Part shown: one piece after another, positions 39,853 to 48,211 of the stretch
Numbering within the stretch: position 1 is the stretch's first letter
How the letters are laid out: every line of letters begins with the position of its first letter
Assembly: GCA_963696495.1 (NCBI GenBank)
Contig: CAVOKJ010000003.1
Coordinates: 124,001 to 188,000, forward strand
Direction: 5' to 3'
Source: Bog-756 sp963696495
GTDB lineage: Bacteria; Actinomycetota; Acidimicrobiia; Acidimicrobiales; RAAP-2
Length of the DNA: 64,000 bases
Notes under the pieces: generated by a model
The model's input: the letters and a program-made list of their open reading frames with translations, nothing else
What the model was told of the DNA's origin: nothing
Databases searched by the model: none
Made by a program: the position numbers and the translations under genes

Positions 39853-41723
39853 GAATGCATGACTTGGGTGATCTGCTCGGTCAGCAGGGTGGAGAAGGAG
39901 GATTCGTCCGCCTCGCCGTCCCCCGGATCCGAGTCGATCGCCCGGCGGGTGTTGCCATGCGCGTCGATCACATAGGTCAGGTCGGCGTGGGAGGCCATCC
40001 CCCCGGCCGGCTCGATGGAGGCGTTGACGCCGTAGTCGCTCCAGACGTTCTCGAGCGTCCCCCGGGAACCGGTGAGGAAGAGCCAGTTGGACTGGTCCTG
40101 GAGTTGCTCCTGACGGTCGAAGGCGTCCACCGAGGCCACCGAGTTGTATGTCGGGTTGGCCACCACCGCCACGAATCGGACGTCGCTGGCCGAGGCACCG
40201 AGCATCTGGTTGGCCACCCGGAACTCCTGGGCGATGGCCGGGCAGTCGGTGGTGCAGACCGGGTCGAGGAAGGTGAGGGCCACGGTGTAGCCCCGAAGGT
40301 CCGACAGCGCCACGGCCTGGCCGGCCTGGTCGATCAGGTGGAAGGCGGGTGCCGGACCGTCGATCACCGTCGGGGGTCCGTTGACCGACTGGGCGAGCAG
40401 GGTGTCGGCATGGGGGTTGACGGAGGCGGCCACCATGGGAGCGGTCCCCACCAGCACGATGGCCACGGCCCCGACGGCGGCCAGGATGCGCCCGGCATGG
40501 CCGGGGTCGAGGCGGTCCCACCAGGGACGGGGTGCGAGCGGTTCTCCGTCGGGACCGGTCCCGGCCGGCGCCGGAGCCGCGATGGCAGCCGCCGGGGACA
40601 CCTCCGTCACGGCGGCGTCCTCGGTCGCCGGGGCACGGACGACGGCCAGATAGCCGCTGACGGCCAGCAGCACCAGGGGGATCATCGAGTTGGGGTCGGT
40701 CCCGGTCCCGCCCCAGATCCCCATGTCCTCGATGAGGAGCCAGTCGGCGGCGGCGAAGACGACGAGTGCCACCAGCGCGGGGAAGGCGAACCTCCCTCCC
40801 CACACCAGGGCGAGGCCGATGGCGGCCATCACGACCACCGCGAACAGGTTCACGGCCAGACCGTGGGCCTGGTCGAACGAGGCAAACGAGGAGACGAGTG
40901 ACGAGAGCGGATGGGGCTGAGGGGTGCCCGCCATCTGCTGCACCATGCCGGCGAGGGTGCCGGGGCGCCCCGAGGTCATCCCCTGCCAGAAGCCCCGGCC
41001 CGGCCAGGCCTGCAAGCCGGCCATCACCAGAAGGAGGACGCCGAGCGAACCGAGGATGGTGCGGCCCAGGTGCCGGTGGGACCAGAGGCGCTCGGGAAGC
41101 GCCAGGAGGCCGCCGCCCACCACGTAGAGCAGCACCCCGCCGGGGGCGCCGAACAGGAAGGTCAGGCCGGGGCTGAAGATGCCGCCGAACGCCTCACCGA
41201 AGACCCACACCACCAGTCCCCACCCCATGCTCATCACCGCGGCCGCCTGGGACCACCGACCCCGGGGGGCCACGAGGAGGAACACGCCGATCCCCAGCTG
41301 GATCCACACCGCGGACGCCGCCGCCTCGGACGGGTGACGCGACCACGTGGTCACCCCGAACCCGACGAGTCCCTGGACCCACCCGGGTGCACTGGCAGCC
41401 GACGGCTGGAGCACGTCGGTCGGCATGCCGAGCGGCATACCCGGCTGCAGCTGCAGGAGGCCGTCGATGATCCACAGGAACCCGAACCCGAGCCGCAGCA
41501 CGCGGCGGGCGTAGGGCTCGACCCCGAGTGGCCGGCGCGGGGGTGGGTAGGAGTCGCCCCGGGCCACCGCCCGGCGGTACTGGAGCGAACGCAGGGCGTT
41601 CCAGACCACGAGGAGCAGCACCGCCACCAGGAGGATGAGCGCCCCCTGGCTCAAGAGCGCGCTGTGGAAGGCGGAGACGACCGTCGAGCCGCCGGACCCC
41701 GACGGGGTCCCCATGCCCGGCAT
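39849..41723 (-). CDS. polytopic membrane protein fused to SCO1/SenC domain
   Basis: 624 residues. The first 360 residues hold about eight to ten membrane segments (for example LGFGFLWIIDGLLQLQPGMP at 78-97, reminiscent of DoxX-type proteins), then an Ala/Pro linker, another helix (412-435) and a thioredoxin-fold SCO domain (455-620). The copper site is complete: Cys490 and Cys494 in DPVCTTDCP and His579 in MASHADLTYVID. SCO proteins insert copper into CuA of oxidase subunit II. Normal SCO1 proteins have a single anchor, so this fusion is unusual; it presumably couples copper handling or redox to the membrane part. It is first in a two-gene operon. Confidence 0.85.
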   Translation of the reverse strand: MPGMGTPSGSGGSTVVSAFHSALLSQGALILLVAVLLLVVWNALRSLQYRRAVARGDSYPPPRRPLGVEPYARRVLRLGFGFLWIIDGLLQLQPGMPLGMPTDVLQPSAASAPGWVQGLVGFGVTTWSRHPSEAAASAVWIQLGIGVFLLVAPRGRWSQAAAVMSMGWGLVVWVFGEAFGGIFSPGLTFLFGAPGGVLLYVVGGGLLALPERLWSHRHLGRTILGSLGVLLLVMAGLQAWPGRGFWQGMTSGRPGTLAGMVQQMAGTPQPHPLSSLVSSFASFDQAHGLAVNLFAVVVMAAIGLALVWGGRFAFPALVALVVFAAADWLLIEDMGIWGGTGTDPNSMIPLVLLAVSGYLAVVRAPATEDAAVTEVSPAAAIAAPAPAGTGPDGEPLAPRPWWDRLDPGHAGRILAAVGAVAIVLVGTAPMVAASVNPHADTLLAQSVNGPPTVIDGPAPAFHLIDQAGQAVALSDLRGYTVALTFLDPVCTTDCPAIAQEFRVANQMLGASASDVRFVAVVANPTYNSVASVDAFDRQEQLQDQSNWLFLTGSRGTLENVWSDYGVNASIEPAGGMASHADLTYVIDAHGNTRRAIDSDPGDGEADESSFSTLLTEQITQVMHS

Positions 41724-41809
41724 CAGCGTCCCCGGCTTCTTCTCATCGGCCCGACGCTACCGCCCGCCGGCCGGCATCCGGATTCGGCCGGACCCCGTCC
41801 GACCGCCGC

Positions 41810-42676
41810 CTACTCCCCGAGCAGGAGGCCGTAGTTGGCCCCGCGGCGGAGGTGGTGGCCGCCGTCGACGGCCAGGTTCACCCCGGTGATCCACCCCGAC
41901 TCCGGGCCGGCCAGGAACCGGACGGCGGCGGCGATGTCCTCGACGGTTCCCAGTCGGCTGATCGGCATCTCGGCCAGATAGTCGTCGAGGAGCGGGCCGC
42001 CGGCGGTGATCGGGGCCATCAGCTCGTCGTCCACGATCCCCGGCTGGACCGAGTTGACCCGCACGCCGGTCCGGCCCAGTTCCTCGGCCGCATACTGACA
42101 GAGCGTGTCGATGCCGGCCTTGGCCGACCCGTAGGCCCACAGGTACCGGTGGGGGAAGGCCCCGGCCCCCGACGACATGCCGATGATGGAGCCTCCGGGT
42201 GCCCGGTCCCCGTCGACGCCCTGGCCCACGCCCGCCGCCATGAGCGGGGCGCCGTGCTTGATGCAGAGGAAGGTGCCGATCAGATTGAGGTCGACCGTGG
42301 CCCGCACCTGGTCGGCGTCGGCGCCGGCGATAGGCCCCATGTGCATCGCCCCCCCGGCGTTGGCGAACAGGATGTCCAACCGTCCCCGCTCGGCGCTGGC
42401 GGCCGACACCGCGGCCGCCACCTCGTCCTCCACGGTCACATCGGCGACGACGTAGGCGGCGGTCCCCCGGCGAGCGGCATCCGCCTCCTCGGCGGCCGCC
42501 GCCTCCAGCACGTCCACCGCCGCCCGGAGACGCTCCTCGGAGCGGCCGCAGATGGTCACGTGGGCTCCGTCCCTGACCAGCCGGACGGCCGATCCCAGCC
42601 CGATGCCGCTCCCCCCTCCGGTCACCAGGGCCGCCAGGCCCTCGATGCCACCCCGGTTGCCGGTTCCCCTGCTCAC
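41810..42676 (-). CDS. short-chain dehydrogenase/reductase
   Basis: 288 residues from GTG 42676, chosen because GAGGAG lies 8 bases upstream. Classical SDR motifs: LVTGGGSGIGLGSA (NAD(P) binding), DILFANAGGAMH (NNAG-like), SIIGMSSGAGAFPHRYLWAYGSAKAG (catalytic Ser, Tyr and Lys; 26 residues, key part YGSAK) and VNSVQPGIVDDEL. Family members oxidise alcohols or reduce ketones; in this context, next to an acyl-CoA synthetase, a role in lipid or steroid-like catabolism is possible. It is divergent from the synthetase gene with a 191-base gap in which I see no clear site. Confidence 0.92.
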   Translation of the reverse strand: MSRGTGNRGGIEGLAALVTGGGSGIGLGSAVRLVRDGAHVTICGRSEERLRAAVDVLEAAAAEEADAARRGTAAYVVADVTVEDEVAAAVSAASAERGRLDILFANAGGAMHMGPIAGADADQVRATVDLNLIGTFLCIKHGAPLMAAGVGQGVDGDRAPGGSIIGMSSGAGAFPHRYLWAYGSAKAGIDTLCQYAAEELGRTGVRVNSVQPGIVDDELMAPITAGGPLLDDYLAEMPISRLGTVEDIAAAVRFLAGPESGWITGVNLAVDGGHHLRRGANYGLLLGE

Positions 42677-42867
42677 GAAAATCGCTCCTCCCCGAACTCG
42701 TGGTCGTCCACGGCACTCCCCCGTGGTGGTGGGACGTGCTACAGAGTGTCGGACCGACTGCAGCATGCTAGGGGTGGGCGCCGGCCGGCGTACACCCGGC
42801 ACGGTTCGGGAACCGACCCCGACCGGCGCCGGCCGGTCGCCGAGCCAGACGGGAGGAACGAGGCGCG

Positions 42868-44493
42868 ATGAGTCCGAGGCAGTTCAACCTGGCCGACCTG
42901 TTCGAGGTGGTCGTGGACACCGTGCCCGACCGCCTGGCCCTGGTGGCGGGCCCGGCCCGTCTCACCTACCGCCAGCTCGACGAGCGCGCCAACCGCTTCG
43001 CCCACCACCTCGTGGACAGCGGCATCGACCCGGGCGCCCACGTCGGCATCCTCGCCTACAACCGGGCGGAGTGGGCCGAGGCCATGATCGGCTGCTACAA
43101 GGCCCGGGTCGTCCCCGTCAATCTGAACTACCGCTACATCGCCGCCGAGCTCCGCTACGTGATCGACAACGCCGACCTCGAGGTCCTCGTCTTCGAACGG
43201 GCGCTCTCCCCCCTGGTCGCCGACTCGACCGACGGACCGGACGCGGAGCAGCCGCTGCAGCTGCTGGTGGTCGAGGACGGCACCGAGCCGGCGGTGGTCG
43301 GCCTCGAGTGGCTGCGCCACGAGGCCCTGCCCTACGAGGCGGCGCTGGCCGAGGCGTCGCCCGGGCGGGACTTCGGGCCGCGTTCGCCCGACGATCTCTA
43401 TGTGCTCTACACCGGGGGCACGACCGGGATGCCCAAGGGTGTGCTGTGGAGGCAGGAGGACATCTTCTTCGCCGCCATGGGCGGGGGCGGGTGGGGGGCC
43501 GAGCCGATCCGCCGGGCCGAGGAGCTGGCCGGCCGCATCAACACCGACGAGGCCGGACGGGTCGTCATGCTGGCGGTGGCACCCCTCATGCACGGCAACG
43601 CCCAATGGGTGATGTGGAGCGCGTTCATGATGGGCGGCACGGCGGTGCTCTACACCGACCACCGTTACGATCCCGACGGGCTGTGGCGCCTGATCGGGGC
43701 GGAGGGGGTCGTGTCCGTCGGGTTGGTGGGTGACGCCATGGCCCGTCCCCTGGCGGAGGCGCTGGCGTCGGCCGAGCCCGGGACCTACGACACCTCGACC
43801 CTGGTGGTCGTGGGCTCGGGGGGCGCCATGCTGTCCTCGACGGTCAAGGACGAACTGCACCAGCTGCTTCCCGACGTGCTGGTGATGGACCGGTTCGGCT
43901 CCAGTGAGAGCGGGGCCCAGGGTGCGGTGGAGGTCGGGGCGGCCGGGCCCCGCTTCGTGATGTCCGAGGACACCTCGGTACTCGACGAGGAGCTCGTCCC
44001 CCTCCAACCCGGCGACGGGAGGATCGGCCGGCTCGCCCGGAGCGGCAGGATTCCCATCGGCTACTACAAGGACGAGGCCAAGACGGCGGCGACGTTCCCG
44101 GTCGACGCCCACGGCGTGCGCTGGTCGCTGCCGGGTGACCTGGCCTCGGTCGAGCCGGACGGCACGATCGTCGTGCACGGCCGCGGGTCGGCCTCCATCA
44201 ACTCGGGTGGCGAGAAGATCTTCCCCGAGGAGGTCGAGGCCGCCGTCAAGTCCCATCCCGACGTGTTCGACGCCATCGTGGTGGGACTGCCCGACGAGCG
44301 GTTCGGCGAGCGGGTGGCGGTGGTGGTCCTCCCGAGGAGGGGAGCCGCCGCGCCCACCCTCGAGGACCTCCAGGCCCACTGTCGTATCCACGTGGCCGGC
44401 TACAAGGTCCCCCGCCAGCTGCTCGTCGTGGAGGCCATCCCCCTCACAGCAGCGGGAAAGCCCGATGCCAAGGCGGCCAAGGCGCTCTTCTGA
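42868..44493 (+). CDS. acyl-CoA synthetase (FadD-type AMP-binding enzyme)
   Basis: 541 residues. The AMP-binding P-loop is YTGGTTGMPKGVLW; later motifs are RFGSSESGAQG (substrate/adenine site), YYKDEAKTAATFPV, WSLPGDLASVEPDGTI and GRGSASINSGGEKIFPEEVE, with the catalytic lysine in LTAAGKPDAKAAK. The enzyme activates a carboxylic acid as acyl-AMP and transfers it to CoA. Motif details recall mycobacterial FadD17/FadD19-like steroid or medium/long-chain enzymes, but the substrate is not fixed by sequence. It is divergent from an SDR gene and converges on an MFS gene. Confidence 0.93.
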   Translation: MSPRQFNLADLFEVVVDTVPDRLALVAGPARLTYRQLDERANRFAHHLVDSGIDPGAHVGILAYNRAEWAEAMIGCYKARVVPVNLNYRYIAAELRYVIDNADLEVLVFERALSPLVADSTDGPDAEQPLQLLVVEDGTEPAVVGLEWLRHEALPYEAALAEASPGRDFGPRSPDDLYVLYTGGTTGMPKGVLWRQEDIFFAAMGGGGWGAEPIRRAEELAGRINTDEAGRVVMLAVAPLMHGNAQWVMWSAFMMGGTAVLYTDHRYDPDGLWRLIGAEGVVSVGLVGDAMARPLAEALASAEPGTYDTSTLVVVGSGGAMLSSTVKDELHQLLPDVLVMDRFGSSESGAQGAVEVGAAGPRFVMSEDTSVLDEELVPLQPGDGRIGRLARSGRIPIGYYKDEAKTAATFPVDAHGVRWSLPGDLASVEPDGTIVVHGRGSASINSGGEKIFPEEVEAAVKSHPDVFDAIVVGLPDERFGERVAVVVLPRRGAAAPTLEDLQAHCRIHVAGYKVPRQLLVVEAIPLTAAGKPDAKAAKALF

Positions 44494-44516
44494 CCGCTCC
44501 CCCCGGGGGGAAGCGG

Positions 44517-46034
44517 TCACCCGCCGGAGCCGGTGGCTTCGGAGCCGAGCGGATCGTCGGCCAGCATCAGGCCCGCACCCTCGACCTCGGCCTCCTCGGC
44601 CATCATCTCCCCCACCTCCTCCGGCAGCGTCGACGGCCCGGTCGACTTCCCGGGCAACAGGTAGCTGAGCAGGGCGGTCATCACACAGAGTGCGGTCGCC
44701 ACGATCAGCGTGACCCGAAAGCCCTGGTAGCTCGGGTACGTGGCGCCGGGCGCGGTGTAGGTGATGAGCACGGCGGCGGCGAGGGCGCTGCCCAGCGAGA
44801 GCCCGATGCTGCGCAGGACCTGGTACAGACCCATGGCACTTCCGGTCTCCGACGCCGGGACGGCCCGCACGACGAATCCGGGCATTGCCGCGAAGGTGAA
44901 GCCGATCCCGATGCCCGCCATCGCCGAGGCCACGAACGCCTCCCACAGGGCCCGGTGCTCGACGGCGAAGAACAGGGTCGATGCCGCGAACGTCAAGGAC
45001 CCGAAGGGGATCATGCTGCGGACGCCGAAGCGCTCCGTGTAGGCGCCCAGACAGCGGCTGGCCGCGAAGGAACCGACGGACAAGGGCACGAAGACCAGGC
45101 CCGAGACGAGGACGGAGGTGCCGAAGCCGTAACCGCTGGCCACCGGGATCTGCACGAATTCGATGATGATGGGGAGGAACAGGTACATGGCCACGGCGAT
45201 GAGGAACGCCGACACGTCGGCGGTCAGGACGGAGCGGTTCCGCACCTGGCGGACGTCGATGAGCGGGTCCGTGACCCTCAATTCGTGGGCGATCCACAGG
45301 CCGACCAGCACCACGCTGCCGATGGCCAGGGAGAGGGACCGCAGTGACGTCCATCCCCAGCCCCCTCCTTCGCTCAGCAGGACCGACACCCCGATCACCG
45401 CGGCGCCGAGGGTGACCATCCCCAGCCGGTCGAAGCGCCGGGAACGGCCGTCGGACCGGTTGGGAAGCACGAGGACCACCAGGGCCAGTGCCGAGGCCAC
45501 GGTGATGGCACCGAACCAGAAGGCAGCCCGGTAGTCGAGGAACTGCGCGATCAACGAGGTGATCGGATAGCCGAGGCCCGCCCCGACCGCCGCGCTCACC
45601 GAGAGCGTGGCGATGGCACGGCCCGCGTCCCCCGGTGAGAACTGACTCCGGGCAATCGCCATCGTCACCGGGAGCAGCCCGAGACCCACTCCTTGCAGGC
45701 CTCGTCCGACCACCAGCATGACGAAACCGGTCGACATCGCCGAGAGCACGCAGCCCACCAGCACTGCGGAGAGGGCGACCTCGATGACCCTGCGCTTGCG
45801 GGGACCGTCAGCCAGACGGCCCATGGCCGGCGTGGCCAGCGCCCCGGTCATCAGCGCGGCGGTGAGCACCCACTCCGCCGCACTCAGGGAGACGTGGTCG
45901 GACCGGGCGATCGACGGGATGAGGGGAGCCCCCAGGCTGGAGACGATCGCCACCAGGGCAGCGACGGTGACGAGGACGGGCAAAGCCGCCCGCTGCCGCA
46001 GACCGAGCTGATCGGGTTCAGGTTCGGGAGCCAC
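44517..46034 (-). CDS. MFS transporter, DHA2-like (14 TM)
   Basis: 505 residues from GTG 46034. The first helix LVTVAALVAIVSSLGAPLIP, motif A-like GRLADGPRKRRVIEV, motif C-like IATLSVSAAVGAGLGYPITS and about 14 membrane helices mark a drug:H+ antiporter. The cytoplasmic C-terminal tail is strongly acidic (EEVGEMMAEEAEVEGAGL). No regulator gene adjoins, unlike the other two MFS exporters in the window. AGGAAGC precedes the GTG closely. Substrate unknown. Confidence 0.88.
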   Translation of the reverse strand: MAPEPEPDQLGLRQRAALPVLVTVAALVAIVSSLGAPLIPSIARSDHVSLSAAEWVLTAALMTGALATPAMGRLADGPRKRRVIEVALSAVLVGCVLSAMSTGFVMLVVGRGLQGVGLGLLPVTMAIARSQFSPGDAGRAIATLSVSAAVGAGLGYPITSLIAQFLDYRAAFWFGAITVASALALVVLVLPNRSDGRSRRFDRLGMVTLGAAVIGVSVLLSEGGGWGWTSLRSLSLAIGSVVLVGLWIAHELRVTDPLIDVRQVRNRSVLTADVSAFLIAVAMYLFLPIIIEFVQIPVASGYGFGTSVLVSGLVFVPLSVGSFAASRCLGAYTERFGVRSMIPFGSLTFAASTLFFAVEHRALWEAFVASAMAGIGIGFTFAAMPGFVVRAVPASETGSAMGLYQVLRSIGLSLGSALAAAVLITYTAPGATYPSYQGFRVTLIVATALCVMTALLSYLLPGKSTGPSTLPEEVGEMMAEEAEVEGAGLMLADDPLGSEATGSGG

Positions 46035-46155
46035 GCTTCCTGTCTGTCATCACCGGTTCGAGGAGACATGTCACCACTCGGTGACCGTGCCGGTGGCAGC
46101 GTATCGGAGCCACCTCGGACGTCCTCGGCCCCGGGCTTGGCCCGGCACCGTCCGG

Positions 46156-47022
46156 TCATCCGGCCGGCGCCCGGCGGGCCCCGACGACGGCGGTGACAGT
46201 GGTGACCACCCGGTCCACCGCCCCGAGCAGGACCTCGCCGTCGATCTCCACGCTCGAGTGGAATCCGGCATCGGGCCAGAGCCCGAGGACGCGGGAGGGG
46301 ACCGGCCGCGTCGGGGAACGCAATCCGGCCACCAGGGCGAGGTAGCCCAGCTCCTCCGGCCACCCGTCGCCCGGGCAGCCGCCCGAGACGGACACCAGCG
46401 CCGGGCCCGGCGGACACCGCCCCGGCCCACCACCACGCCGGCCGGCCAACGGGACCCGCAGCTCGGCTCGGGCCTTGAGACGCATCGTCCGCGCCGCCGG
46501 GCAGATCCACTGGTCGTCCACCCCCCCGATCTGCACCGGGGCGGGGAGTGCCCGCCAATCGAACGACGACCACAGCGCCGTCGCCCAGGTCAAGGCGTCG
46601 GCCAGCACGGCCACCCGGGCACCGGTCGGCAGGCCGGCCAGCCACGGCTCCCAGTGGAAGGTCCTCCAGCCGGTCCGCTTCCACTGATCCACCGCCTCGG
46701 CGGCCACCGGTCCGACGGCATCGGCCGGCGTCCGGAACCGCCCGGAGGCACAGGCGCTCACGACGGCAAGGCCCAACGAACGACGGGCGAAGGCCGGCTT
46801 CCACGCGAACGGCTCCTCGTCCACCACCAGCTGGCGCGGATCGGCTCGCGCCCGTCGCAGCAGCGCCGGGTTGACCACCACCTGGTCACCGGGGGGCAGC
46901 TCCTCCATCAGCGGGGCCAGCGCGGCCACCAGGCGGTCCCGGACCCCGGTCCGTGACCGATCGTCGACCGGGGGCAGCGGCGGCGCCAGCAGGTCGATCG
47001 TGCGGTCGACGGCCGTGGTCAT
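46156..47022 (-). CDS. unknown protein, second gene of nuclease-motif operon (288 aa)
   Basis: ATG 47022 overlaps the stop of the upstream gene as ATGA, so the two are made together. The product is soluble, Trp- and Arg-rich. The centre (WRTFHWEPWLAGLPTGARVA, LADALTWATALWSSFDWRAL) is followed by KARAELRVPLAG, then LVSVSGGCPGDGWPEELGYL and VLGLWPDAGFHSSVEIDGEV. The order strand, strand, helix in this C-terminal part vaguely recalls a PD-(D/E)XK core whose acidic residues are lost, but that is speculation; I do not recognise the family. Confidence 0.55.
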   Translation of the reverse strand: MTTAVDRTIDLLAPPLPPVDDRSRTGVRDRLVAALAPLMEELPPGDQVVVNPALLRRARADPRQLVVDEEPFAWKPAFARRSLGLAVVSACASGRFRTPADAVGPVAAEAVDQWKRTGWRTFHWEPWLAGLPTGARVAVLADALTWATALWSSFDWRALPAPVQIGGVDDQWICPAARTMRLKARAELRVPLAGRRGGGPGRCPPGPALVSVSGGCPGDGWPEELGYLALVAGLRSPTRPVPSRVLGLWPDAGFHSSVEIDGEVLLGAVDRVVTTVTAVVGARRAPAG

Positions 47023-48140
47023 CGGGGCGACCCGGCTGTCGCCCGACGCCCGTCGGGATCGGGATACCAGTGGTCCCCCAGGTCCGGCAGTGCCGCACAG
47101 GTCGCGCAGAATCCCGTGGGCGCCGGGCCGTCGATCCCTCGCGCCCGGTCGATCAGGACGCGGGTGCCGACCACCGTCCGCCGGGCCGCTGCCGAGAGCA
47201 GCTCCTCGGTGACGGGATCCACATCGAGCTCACCCGTCCGCGTGTAGTAGGTCGCCACCACGAAGGGAGGCACCGAACTCCGCAGTGTCTCGATCAGCGC
47301 GGAGAAGTGAAGGTCGGCCCGGTGCTGTTGCCACCGGGCCCCGGACTTGACCTCGACGAGTGCGACTGACGCCTCGTGCACGGCCGGTCGGCCGATGGCC
47401 AGGTCGACCCGGGTCGCCAGCTCGACGGCCCCTCCCGCCAATCGGGTGCGGAGTGACTCCTGTGTGCGCGGGAGCCAACCCGGATCCAACCGGGGCCATC
47501 GGCGGCGCAGGGCATGCACCTGGCGCTCGACCTCGACCCGGAGCTCGGCCCGGTCTCCGGGCGCCAGGCGCTCGATCCACGCGGTCAGGGGATCCTGACG
47601 GCCGTCCACGGTCAGCGCAGCCATGCCGTCAGCCATGGGGTCGTCGATCGAGCCCACGGTGACGAGCTGCCGGAAGAGGACGTCGACCAGCGCACCGACC
47701 GCCATGGCGATGGTCGGGTCGCCACCCCCCGGCCCGGTCACCGTCCGGTGGACCTCGCAGGCCAGCGCACGGGTCAGCCGTTCCTTGGTGACCACCAACG
47801 CAGGGACCGACCGAGGCTGGGCCGGAACCGACGGAGCCGGTTCGCCCGACCGACCACAGCCGCTGGTGTCCCCGCTCGAGAGGCCCCGCTCGACGGCGCA
47901 CCGCAGGCGGTCCGCCAGTTCGGGGTCGGCGTCCGGGCGCCGCCGTCCGGTCACCCGCAGTCGATCGAGCAGGTCGCCGCCGCCCAACGGTCGCCACCCG
48001 GCCGTCGGGCGTCCTGACGGCGGTGGCGGCCAACCGGTGCCGGACCCAGCGCCCTCCGGCCCGGGCACCCCGGTGCCGGCGCCGACCACGTCGGCCCCCA
48101 GGGGAACCGCCGGCGTGCGGTCCATGTCCACGACAACCAT
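47019..48140 (-). CDS. PD-(D/E)XK nuclease-motif protein of unknown function (373 aa)
   Basis: Started at ATG 48140 (MVVVDMDRTP). The C-terminal half carries the nuclease core: Asp246 in ATRVDLAIG, Glu263 and Lys265 in ALVEVKSGARW, then a helix with RADLHFSALIETLRS, and strands VPPFVVATYYTRTGEL. A CATC pair (Cys345, Cys348) near the end recalls RecB/Cas4-like proteins, but a full four-Cys iron-sulfur set is not present. The N-terminal 240 residues are Arg/Pro-rich with helices (AIAMAVGALVDVLFRQL). Such proteins act in DNA repair, restriction or phage defence; which applies here is unknown. Operon with the 46156 gene. Confidence 0.65.
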   Translation of the reverse strand: MVVVDMDRTPAVPLGADVVGAGTGVPGPEGAGSGTGWPPPPSGRPTAGWRPLGGGDLLDRLRVTGRRRPDADPELADRLRCAVERGLSSGDTSGCGRSGEPAPSVPAQPRSVPALVVTKERLTRALACEVHRTVTGPGGGDPTIAMAVGALVDVLFRQLVTVGSIDDPMADGMAALTVDGRQDPLTAWIERLAPGDRAELRVEVERQVHALRRRWPRLDPGWLPRTQESLRTRLAGGAVELATRVDLAIGRPAVHEASVALVEVKSGARWQQHRADLHFSALIETLRSSVPPFVVATYYTRTGELDVDPVTEELLSAAARRTVVGTRVLIDRARGIDGPAPTGFCATCAALPDLGDHWYPDPDGRRATAGSPR

Positions 48141-48197
48141 GGCGCCAGTGTGCACGGGGGGTGTAACACCCGGTCGGGGCGGACCCGGTGCCGCCGG

Positions 48198-48203
48198 TAG
48201 CCT
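48198..48203 (+). promoter_or_regulatory. -10 box TAGCCT for patatin gene
   Basis: TAGCCT ends 8 bases before ATG 48212; leaderless transcript expected. Confidence 0.45.
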
Positions 48204-48211
48204 TTCCACCG

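Noticed and set aside
42739..45354. 871-codon minus-strand frame opposite the acyl-CoA synthetase.
   Set aside because: Shadow frame; low-complexity product without domain motifs, while the opposite strand codes a complete FadD and the MFS gene uses another frame.
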